48,681 bases of DNA, taken from contig CAYJOD010000045.1 of assembly GCA_964371655.1 (NCBI GenBank), forward strand, positions 1 to 48,681, in the 5' to 3' direction. Numbering within the stretch: the stretch's first letter is position 1; the number at the start of each line of letters is the position of its first letter. The stretch is from CAZGSN01 sp964371655. GTDB lineage: Bacteria > Desulfobacterota > Binatia > HRBIN30. This document shows, piece by piece, positions 42,252-48,681 of this stretch. A program made the translations under genes and the position numbers. The notes below the pieces were generated by a model. It saw only the letters and a list, made by a program, of their open reading frames with translations. It made no database searches and was not told the origin of the DNA.

Positions 42252-42547
42252 TTCCCGAAACGTAGCTGGTTCAACGCCGGGATCATGGTGGCACGCGGCC
42301 CCAGCCACATCCTTACACATATCCTGCCGCCACGTTTGCAACTCCACCTGGACTCCGCGCACTCAATCCTCGGCGCCTTGTAGTCCATTCCCGATGGTCT
42401 TTGGACCAGGCGAGCCGTCTTTTTCTCGATTGCTGATTCGGACTTCTCACCACAGAGGCACAGCGCGACTGGAGGGCCGCAACCAAACGACCGCGCCGGG
42501 CGAGGATGTGCGGAATAGTCGCGCCTCCGGCTGACGCCGAACCCTTA

Positions 42548-43453
42548 CTAGAAGTCGCGCTCGAGCCGGAAGCCCGCGAAGATGCTCTTGGCCGCGTCGC
42601 ATTCCTCCCGGCTCATCCAGGTGGAGCGTTCATAGGCCGGCGCGTCTCCGAGTCCCTGCGCCTTCGCGGCCCATAGCGGATTGTACGGCAGCAACGCGAT
42701 GCGCTCGACGCCGCGCTCGCGTAACCAGGCCGCGATCCCCTCGAGGTTGGCGGGCGTGGCCGTCACCTCCGGCACCAACGGGACGCGCACCAGAAACTCG
42801 ACTGCGCCGGTAGACACCAACTGCTCGAGATTGGCCTTGATGCGCTCGTTGGGACGGCCGGTGAACTTCTGGTGGAGCTCGGCGGACTCAATCTTCATGT
42901 CGACGTAAACCAGGTCGACGTGGGGCAGGAGCGTCGCGGCGAAGCGCTCCCATGAGAAGTCGCCGCAGGTCTCGATCAGGACGTGCACGCCTCGTGCGCG
43001 CAGCCCTCTGGCCACGGTGGCGGTGTAGCTCATCGCCAGCGTGGGCTCGCCGCCCGAGAGGGTGACGCCGCCGCCCGAATTATCGTAGAAAGGTTTGTCG
43101 CGCAGCAGCGTGGCGACGAGATCCTCCGGCTCGTAGTACGCGCCCACGATCGACAGCGCCGCCGACGGACATTCGTCGACGCAATCGCCGCACAGCGTGC
43201 AGCGCTCGCGGTCGATGGCACCGCGGCCGCCCGCAGCGATCGCGCCTTCGCGGCAAGCCTCGGCGCAGCCGCCGCAGCCGATGCAGTCGTTGGCTCGAAA
43301 CATCAGCTCCTCGCCGGCACGCGTGCACTCGGGATTGTGGCACCAGACGCAGCACAGCGGGCAGCCCTTGAAGAACACGACGGAGCGGATACCGGGTCCG
43401 TCGTCGAGGCTGTTGCGCTTGATCTCCGCGACCAACGGCCGTCGCTTTTCCAT
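42548..43453 (-). CDS. Glycyl-radical enzyme activating protein (radical SAM)
   Basis: A 301-residue activase. The radical-SAM cluster motif is FFKGCPLCCVWCHNPEC (CxxxCxxC). Two further [4Fe-4S] ferredoxin motifs, DCIGCGGCAEACREG and CTLCGDCVDECPSA, form the insert seen in activases of the non-PFL glycyl-radical enzymes. Next are GGGVTLSGGEPTLAM and VYVDMKIESAELHQKFTG. It uses S-adenosylmethionine to place the radical on the glycine of its partner. The start overlaps the partner's stop by one base (TAATG), so activase and enzyme are translated together. It requires strictly anoxic conditions. Confidence 0.95.
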   Translation of the reverse strand: MEKRRPLVAEIKRNSLDDGPGIRSVVFFKGCPLCCVWCHNPECTRAGEELMFRANDCIGCGGCAEACREGAIAAGGRGAIDRERCTLCGDCVDECPSAALSIVGAYYEPEDLVATLLRDKPFYDNSGGGVTLSGGEPTLAMSYTATVARGLRARGVHVLIETCGDFSWERFAATLLPHVDLVYVDMKIESAELHQKFTGRPNERIKANLEQLVSTGAVEFLVRVPLVPEVTATPANLEGIAAWLRERGVERIALLPYNPLWAAKAQGLGDAPAYERSTWMSREECDAAKSIFAGFRLERDF

Positions 43454-46398
43454 TAGCGCTTCAATGCATGTTCGTTGCGATCGACGAGCTCTTGCTGGAG
43501 CTCGCGGTTGAGCTCGACGAAGTACGCGTTGTAGCCAGAGATGCGCACCATCAGATTCCTGTAAGCTTCGGGGTGCTCCATCGCGTCGCGCAGCGTTGCG
43601 GTCGAGATCACGTTGAACTGCATCTGCATCCCACCCGATTCCAGATACGTCCGGGCATAGGCGGTCATGACATCGAGCGCCTGCTCGGGTGAATCGTGCG
43701 GGTCGGGCACGACCTTGACGTTGAAAGCGATATTGTTGGGCATCTTGAGCGGGTCGAGAGCGGCGACGCTCTGGATGTTTTGCAGCAGCGTATCCTTGGC
43801 GCCGGGCTCGGGTGTGATCCCCGGAGTGAACGGCTTGTACTTGCGCCGGCCGCTGGGCAGCGCACCCGAGAGCGTGCCGAACGCGACGTGGTTCGACATC
43901 GACCAGTAGCCGGTGGTGTAGTGTCCGCCGCGGTAGTGTGGGAAGCTCTGGTACAGATCGTAAACCCAGTCGATCAGACCCTGGGCCATAGCCTGCGCCT
44001 CGGCGTTGCCCGAGCCGAAGCGCGGGACCTTCTTCAACATCCGCGCCTGCAGCGTTTCGTACCCTTCGAAATCTTTGTCGAGGGCGTCGAGCAGGGTAAC
44101 GAAGTCGACGCGTTGCTCGTCGAAGACGAGCTGCTTGATCGCCATCAGCGAGTCGACCACGTCGGCCAAGCCGATCAGGGCGATGCCCGAGGAGTTGTAC
44201 TTGGCGCCGCCGAAGACGACGTCGCGGCCGCTACGCAGGCAGCCGTCGACGAGACTCGACAGGAACGGCGTCGGGCGCACGAAGCGGTGGGTCTCGCCGA
44301 ACAGATTGTTGCACTCGATCGACTTGGCGGCGACGTAACCAAACTGCTCGAGGTAGGCGTCGTAGAACTGCCCGAAGCTGCGCAGATCCGAAACCGTTCC
44401 GGTGTGCGGTCCGATCTGTTCGCGGCACAGCGGATGGTAGCCGTCGCGCAGGGCCATCTCCAACGGCGCTACCATCGAAACCATCATCGAGTTGGTGTGG
44501 CCGAAGTGGCGGCCGCTGCTCGTGGGCTCGACACAGCCGGTGGCGCTCCAATCGCGCGCGTCCTCGATCGCGAAGCCTTGCCCCTGCATGGCCGCGATCA
44601 CGGCCCTGTCGTTGTGTAGCGAGGGCGTCGAGCCGGTCAGCGCGTTGACCTCGCAGAGGCGGCGCAGGTACGCTACCGAGTTGACCTCGGGGTGCCAGCG
44701 CGCGTTGAGGTTCGGATCGCGCAGGCGCAACATCTCAGCCACCTTCAGGATGATGAAGGTCATGTCGGTGACGTTGTTGGACCCGTCCTCGATCACACCG
44801 CCGAGAGTGATGGCCTGGTCGGAGCTCGAACCCCCGAACAACTTATTGCCGAGATCGGCGACCATCGGCAGGTGGTCGGTGCAGCGCAGGAAGAAGCAGC
44901 CGACCAGCTCCAGCGCGCGGTGGATCATCGCCTGCCGGGCCTCTGCGTCCGCGCAGCGGCGCATGTCGGCCAAGAAGTAGGGCTGTAGCCACTTGTCGAC
45001 TCTTCCGATCGAGAGTCCGGCATTGGTGTTCTCCATGTGGCAAGCCACCCAGGTGATCCACATGCTGTTGACGGCTTCCTCGAGTGTCTGGGCCGGGCCG
45101 GCGGGCACCGTGGCGCAGATTCGTTGGAGGTTTTGCAGCTCGGCCTTGCGCACCGGGTCGGTCGCGACGGCAGCCAGTCGCGCCGCTTCTTCGGCGAGGT
45201 GCGTCGCATAGGAGATCACGCCCTCACAGCACAGGCGCACCGCGGTGAAGAAGTTCTTCTTGGGCTCCTCGGTCGCGCCGCTCGCAGCGACGGCGGCTTC
45301 CGCGGCGATGGCGCTCAGACCCTTGCCGAGCACCGATGGGAAATCAGGGATCGTGTGCGAGAGCGAGTGCGCCTTCCACTGGAAGTACACGACGAAGCGT
45401 TCGTCGAGCTTGATACACTCGGGATTGCCGGCCCGCGCGCGCGCCACCTCACGCAGGTTGCGCGCCTGCCAGTAGGGGAAGATCTCCTCGGCCAGCAGAC
45501 GCCGGTCGGCCTCTTCGATGGTGTAGGGGTTGAGGTCGCGCACGTGCATCGTGTAGAGCTCAGGCCACAGCAGCACACCGCCGAGATCCGGGTAGATGAC
45601 CACGCCGATGTCCTTGTCGGTCGTGGTGCCGGCGATGAGGTCGTTGCTGCGAATGCGCGGCCGGCGCTTCTCCATCAGGTACTTGTAGGCCTCGGCCTGA
45701 CGCAGGACCGGATCGCGGTCGCGGCCGTCTGGGGTCTTCTCGAAGCCATGGCGTTTGAAGTGTTCGGTGAGCAGCCGCGGACGCTCGGTGGAGATGGCGG
45801 GCCGGGTCGAGAACGCGGCGGCGAGAAATTGCTCAAGCCGCGGAAAATCCTCGATCGTCAACGTCGAGAACGAAGGGTCGTCGAGGTACTCGACCGCGTC
45901 GCTCGGGCGCGAAGCAAGGGCCCTGACCGGTGCGGCGAGAGCGCTGTTGTAGAGGAAATCGTGTTTGGGGTCTTGGTCGAGTCGCTTTCTGGCAGTCAGG
46001 CGCTCCAGCAGGTAGGAGACGCGCGCCACCACCGACATGTTTCCCTCGAAACACAGCTCGCTGCGCAGCAGCATCTCCATCGATTCGGCGGGCTTTGCCA
46101 CCAGCATCTTCTTGAGCGCGGCGCGGTCTCTGAGCACGAATGTCGCGTCGGCTCCGGCGATGTCGCCGCGCCCGGAGCGGATCTTGCCGTCGGCAATGAC
46201 CAGGTGACGCAGGAGCGAACCATCGGCGGTGCGAAAGACGATCTTGGCGCTCCACGGCTCCGGGCCGCCGCCTACATCGTGGTAGATGTTGGCGCGAAAC
46301 TTCCGGTCCACAAAGACGCGGGCCCGCAAGCCTTTGAGCACCGCGTCGAGCAGCGCGGGCGTGAGTCTGTCGCTCAGGGATTCCAACCGTGTGCTCAT
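43453..46398 (-). CDS. Glycyl-radical enzyme with N-terminal SCP2-like domain
   Basis: A 981-residue protein. Residues about 1-138 look like a sterol carrier protein-2 domain (ANIYHDVGGGPEPWSAKIVF, GADATFVLRDRAALKKMLVA, LCFEGNMSVVARVSYL). The rest is a glycyl-radical enzyme. The active Cys622 lies in WSATGCVEPTSSGRHFGHTN with Glu624 beside it, and the radical Gly955 is in LMVRISGYNAYFVELNRELQ. GCVEP is shared by the eliminase/decarboxylase groups (glycerol and propanediol dehydratase, choline lyase, 4-hydroxyphenylacetate decarboxylase), not by pyruvate formate-lyase (two Cys). The substrate is unknown, but an SCP2 domain suggests a hydrophobic one. It precedes its activase in a two-gene operon. 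Confidence 0.92.
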   Translation of the reverse strand: MSTRLESLSDRLTPALLDAVLKGLRARVFVDRKFRANIYHDVGGGPEPWSAKIVFRTADGSLLRHLVIADGKIRSGRGDIAGADATFVLRDRAALKKMLVAKPAESMEMLLRSELCFEGNMSVVARVSYLLERLTARKRLDQDPKHDFLYNSALAAPVRALASRPSDAVEYLDDPSFSTLTIEDFPRLEQFLAAAFSTRPAISTERPRLLTEHFKRHGFEKTPDGRDRDPVLRQAEAYKYLMEKRRPRIRSNDLIAGTTTDKDIGVVIYPDLGGVLLWPELYTMHVRDLNPYTIEEADRRLLAEEIFPYWQARNLREVARARAGNPECIKLDERFVVYFQWKAHSLSHTIPDFPSVLGKGLSAIAAEAAVAASGATEEPKKNFFTAVRLCCEGVISYATHLAEEAARLAAVATDPVRKAELQNLQRICATVPAGPAQTLEEAVNSMWITWVACHMENTNAGLSIGRVDKWLQPYFLADMRRCADAEARQAMIHRALELVGCFFLRCTDHLPMVADLGNKLFGGSSSDQAITLGGVIEDGSNNVTDMTFIILKVAEMLRLRDPNLNARWHPEVNSVAYLRRLCEVNALTGSTPSLHNDRAVIAAMQGQGFAIEDARDWSATGCVEPTSSGRHFGHTNSMMVSMVAPLEMALRDGYHPLCREQIGPHTGTVSDLRSFGQFYDAYLEQFGYVAAKSIECNNLFGETHRFVRPTPFLSSLVDGCLRSGRDVVFGGAKYNSSGIALIGLADVVDSLMAIKQLVFDEQRVDFVTLLDALDKDFEGYETLQARMLKKVPRFGSGNAEAQAMAQGLIDWVYDLYQSFPHYRGGHYTTGYWSMSNHVAFGTLSGALPSGRRKYKPFTPGITPEPGAKDTLLQNIQSVAALDPLKMPNNIAFNVKVVPDPHDSPEQALDVMTAYARTYLESGGMQMQFNVISTATLRDAMEHPEAYRNLMVRISGYNAYFVELNRELQQELVDRNEHALKR

Positions 46399-46789
46399 CC
46401 TCTCCTCCGCTTGGAGAACATCGATATACGCCTTGTAAGGGCGAGCACCATTCCCCCCCTACGCCAAAACTCCGACGCACGCCGCGGGGGGGAGTCAGAG
46501 GGTTCACGTCACATCCGTTGCCCGACGTAAATGGGCGACGACCACGCCCGCTCTTCGTTCGGTGCAAGGCAATCATCGGAATACGGCGCGCAGAAATCCT
46601 TGCAGCAGGGATGCGGCCACCACAACCGGCGGCACACGCTGCCGGGTAACTCCTCCAGGCCCTCGATGCTCACCGCGGCAGGCGATGATCGTCGCGCGAA
46701 GCAGGGTGAGTACAGCGATCTTTTTCATATGGCATGCTCTTACATCCTTAAATATGTTACCTACATGCAGTGTTGTACGGCACTTCCTT
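46399..46789. other. Divergent intergenic region upstream of the glycyl-radical operon (about 390 bp)
   Basis: No gene is supported. It must contain the promoter of the glycyl-radical enzyme on the minus strand and that of the four-helix-bundle gene on the plus strand. A C-rich/G-rich pair, CCATTCCCCCCCTACGCC (46449-46466) and CGCCGCGGGGGGGAG (46480-46494), could pair. AT-rich sequence near 46741-46770 (TACATCCTTAAATATGTTAC) may be the plus-strand promoter. Confidence 0.4.
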
Positions 46790-47395
46790 ATGAGCGAACG
46801 CTTCATCCCACCACATGGAGGCTACAAGGGGCTGCTCTCTCATCAGAAGGCCGAGATCGTCTACGACGCCACGGTCTACTTCTGCGATCGTTTCATCGAC
46901 AAGCACAGCCGTACCCACGACCAGATGGTGCAGGCAGCGCGCTCCGGCAAGCAGAATATCATCGAAGGCAGCATGGCCTCGGCGACCTCCAAGGAAACCG
47001 AGATTAAGCTGACCAACGTAGCCCGCGCCAGCCTGGAAGAGCTCTTAGCCGACTACCAGGATTTCCTGCGCACCCGCGGCCACCGCCTCTGGGACAAGAA
47101 CAGCAGAGAGGCACTGTACGTGCGCAAGCTGAGCAGGACCGGGAATAGATCCCATGAGTCGCATGAGTCCCATGGGACCTATGAGACGCATGCGACCTAT
47201 GCAACCTATCGCCCCTTCCTCGAGACCCGCCCCCCGGAGGTGGTGGCCAACATCATCATCTGTCTCATTCACCAAACCAACTACCTGTTGGATCAACAGC
47301 TGCGCCAGCTCGAGCACGCCTTCGTGACCGAAGGCGGTCTGCGCGAGCGCATGTTGCGCGCCCGGCTCAGAGAACGCGGGAAGCTCTCCACGTGA
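46790..47395 (+). CDS. Four-helix-bundle suffix-type protein with an in-frame repeat insertion
   Basis: A 201-residue protein from ATG 46790. FIPPHGGYKGLLSHQKAEIV, then IDKHSRTHDQMVQAARSGKQ and NIIEGSMASATSKETEIKLT, match the four-helix-bundle family related to S23/IVP proteins (variant with extended C-terminus). Residues 121-140 (SHESHESHGTYETHATYATY) are encoded by an exact 60-base palindromic repeat, which keeps the frame. The family sequence resumes with EVVANIIICLIHQTNYLLDQ. The role is unknown; relatives are often single and near mobile DNA. The stop codon overlaps the start of a terminator stem-loop for the opposite strand. Confidence 0.82.
   Translation: MSERFIPPHGGYKGLLSHQKAEIVYDATVYFCDRFIDKHSRTHDQMVQAARSGKQNIIEGSMASATSKETEIKLTNVARASLEELLADYQDFLRTRGHRLWDKNSREALYVRKLSRTGNRSHESHESHGTYETHATYATYRPFLETRPPEVVANIIICLIHQTNYLLDQQLRQLEHAFVTEGGLRERMLRARLRERGKLST
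47150..47209. repeat. 60-bp palindromic tandem repeat inside a gene
   Basis: Units CCCATGAGTCGCATGAGT and GGACCTATGAGACGCATGCG alternate and are complementary around CCCATGGG. Length is exactly 20 codons, so it does not disturb the reading frame of the four-helix-bundle protein. It is of the same low-complexity palindrome class as the intergenic tracts. Confidence 0.75.
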
Positions 47396-47422
47396 AAAAA
47401 GCAGCGCCCCGAAGGGCGCTGC
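47395..47422 (-). terminator. Intrinsic terminator for the DUF1554 protein gene
   Basis: Arms GCAGCGCCC (47401-47409) and GGGCGCTGC (47414-47422) form a 9-base stem with a CGAA loop. On the minus strand the stem is followed by six T (47400-47395). It ends the minus-strand transcript of the gene stopping at 47535 and overlaps the stop codon of the convergent four-helix-bundle gene. Confidence 0.88.
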
Positions 47423-47534
47423 TTGGCTGTGGAGGGCGACGGCGCGGAGAGGGGGGGGTACGTTCATTGCGTCGGCGCCCCCGTGGAGACGGGAGAAGGA
47501 GAGAGAACGAGCCTCTCCCCTTCCCGGTTACAGA

Positions 47535-48681
47535 TCACGGAAACTGCTCGAAGCAGTACAACCGGTTTGTGTTGTTGCAGTTATTATTACCGGTATCCGT
47601 CCAATTTCCATTGACCGCTGCGGTAGTGCCGTTTTCACCCTGGAATGAGTTGGTTGCGTTCGTCCAATTGTTACAAGTGTTGCCCGCCTTCTCGACGCCA
47701 GCAGAGGTGGTGCCGGTCCACACCGCGGGATTGAGCGTCACTAGGACGTCGTTCTCGTTATGGTTGATCTCGTGGTCGAGGGTGCCGTCGATGAGGTCGG
47801 CCTTGCTGTTGGCGACTGACGTGGTGTTGTCTACCAGACGGTACGGCTTGTCGGGTATGCGGTTCTTGGCATCAACGGTGGCGGTCGAGAGCCACGCGAT
47901 CCATCCGCTTCCACCAAGGCCAGCGGCGGCGGCGGCACTGTCACAAGTCGCGTCGGCTCCCGTCAGCCCACCACTGAAGGCCCCGTCAAAGCGCGAGCTG
48001 GTCACGAAGACACGGCGCCAGTTTGGCGTGTTGGTGGGCGTTGGAGTCGACGTGCGGGTGGCCGTCGGCGTGCTGGTTGGGGTCGGCGTGCGCGTCGGGC
48101 TCAGCAACGACGTCTCGAAGCAGTAGAGGTGGCTGGCGTTCAAGGAATTGCAGGCGCTATCGGTCTCGTTAGTCCATGTGGAGGTGGTGTTGCTCTTGTC
48201 GCCTCTGGTGCCGTTCGAACCGTTGGTTCCGTCGGTCCAATTGGAGCACGTAAAGGCAGTGTTGGTCCCGTTGACTGCCGTGCCCGTCCATGTCCGCAGG
48301 ATCCCGCCGGAGTTGGACCCGTTCGCTGCCGTAACGATGGCGTTGAGGATGGTACCGTTGGTGAGGTCCGCTTTGCTTTGCGCGACCACGGTCTCGCGGT
48401 CGACCAAACGGAACTCGTTGTCGACGAGGCGGTCGCGCGCATCCACTGTACTGGTGGACAGCCACGCTACCCAGGTCCCACCCAGGCTAGCCGCATCCGC
48501 ATCCCCCTGACAAATCCTGTCCGCTCCATCGAGGCCCCCGAGGTCGCCGCTGTAGGTGCCTTCCGTGTTGAACACGCGGAAGAAGGTGGGCGTCGCTGTC
48601 GGGGTGTTCGTCGGTGTACTTGTCGACGTGCTGGTTGGCGTCGGCGTGCGCGTCGGGTTCGCTAGCGATGTCTCGAAGCAG
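47535..48681 (-). CDS. Secreted protein with repeated DUF1554 domains and Pro-Thr linkers (5' end outside the window)
   Basis: The frame is open to the right edge, so the start is missing. At least 382 codons are present. Two complete DUF1554-like units are visible. Each starts with VF(N/V)T and includes GGLDGADRICQGDADAASLG, WVAWLSTSTVDARDRL, FRLVD, a TWTGT segment, CSNWT and LYCFE. The end of a third unit (CFETSLANP) lies at the edge. Units are joined by Pro-Thr-rich linkers (PTRTPTPTSTPTATRTSTPT). Four conserved Cys per unit probably form disulfides. Such domains occur in leptospiral and deltaproteobacterial surface proteins; the role is unknown, probably cell-surface binding or structure. 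An intrinsic terminator follows at 47395-47422. Confidence 0.82.
   Translation of the reverse strand, partial: CFETSLANPTRTPTPTSTSTSTPTNTPTATPTFFRVFNTEGTYSGDLGGLDGADRICQGDADAASLGGTWVAWLSTSTVDARDRLVDNEFRLVDRETVVAQSKADLTNGTILNAIVTAANGSNSGGILRTWTGTAVNGTNTAFTCSNWTDGTNGSNGTRGDKSNTTSTWTNETDSACNSLNASHLYCFETSLLSPTRTPTPTSTPTATRTSTPTPTNTPNWRRVFVTSSRFDGAFSGGLTGADATCDSAAAAAGLGGSGWIAWLSTATVDAKNRIPDKPYRLVDNTTSVANSKADLIDGTLDHEINHNENDVLVTLNPAVWTGTTSAGVEKAGNTCNNWTNATNSFQGENGTTAAVNGNWTDTGNNNCNNTNRLYCFEQFP

Noticed and set aside
45037..46530. A 497-codon open frame on the plus strand
   Set aside because: It is antisense to the glycyl-radical enzyme gene; its translation shows no domain and mirrors the codon pattern of that gene.

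Overview
The window is GC-rich bacterial DNA with dense genes, many short intergenic repeats and no rRNA, tRNA or CRISPR array that I can see. The mix suggests an uncultured, free-living Gram-negative of the broad deltaproteobacterial/Binatota-like kind. The clues are a BamA/TamA-type outer-membrane protein, lipoproteins, a three-gene type-B succinate dehydrogenase (sdhCAB), a di-haem cytochrome c peroxidase, an NtrC-type two-component pair and fatty-acid-type CoA enzymes. The taxonomic placement is inference.

Left part (1-3.7 kb): a decayed mobile and toxin-antitoxin patch. It holds a truncated PIN toxin with its antitoxin, and a serine recombinase gene cut into two short pieces. Between the pieces lie an AAA+/DUF4143 ATPase and a broken HigBA module. 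A Uma2-type nuclease follows. From 3.9 to 17.6 kb come household and accessory genes: a methyltransferase and a divergent GT2 glycosyltransferase, a LamG protein, hslV and xerC (without hslU), a small zinc protein plus a lipoprotein, a second Uma2 protein, an enoyl-CoA hydratase, an AbrB/PIN toxin-antitoxin pair, an exported sulfatase, and a three-gene unit (STAS-like protein, acetoacetate decarboxylase-like protein, acyl-CoA dehydrogenase).

Middle part (17.8-34 kb): an exported di-haem peroxidase, integrase and four-helix-bundle gene remnants, sdhCAB, two secreted proteins of unknown role, mdh, sucC with a clear intrinsic terminator, a lipoprotein, a small zincin, a sensor kinase with its sigma-54 response regulator, and a cupredoxin. 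sdhCAB, mdh and sucC supply neighbouring steps of the TCA cycle.

Right part (34.1-48.7 kb): a transposon-like element of about 3.56 kb. It is bounded by inverted repeats and carries iterated subterminal motifs, a SWIM-zinc-finger DDE transposase, a divergent ribbon-helix-helix gene with paired palindromic operators, and two related membrane-anchored coiled-coil proteins. After it come an MFS transporter, a large POTRA/beta-barrel protein, a two-gene glycyl-radical unit whose catalytic subunit has an extra SCP2-like N-terminal domain, a four-helix-bundle protein, and a DUF1554 repeat protein that runs off the window.

Two signals stand out. One is the transposon with its paired membrane/coiled-coil cargo, which is the best candidate for an undescribed system. 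The other is the SCP2-glycyl-radical enzyme fusion. A third, structural theme is the set of more than a dozen intergenic palindromes built from different short repeat units, plus two inverted copies of a 143-bp MITE-like element.
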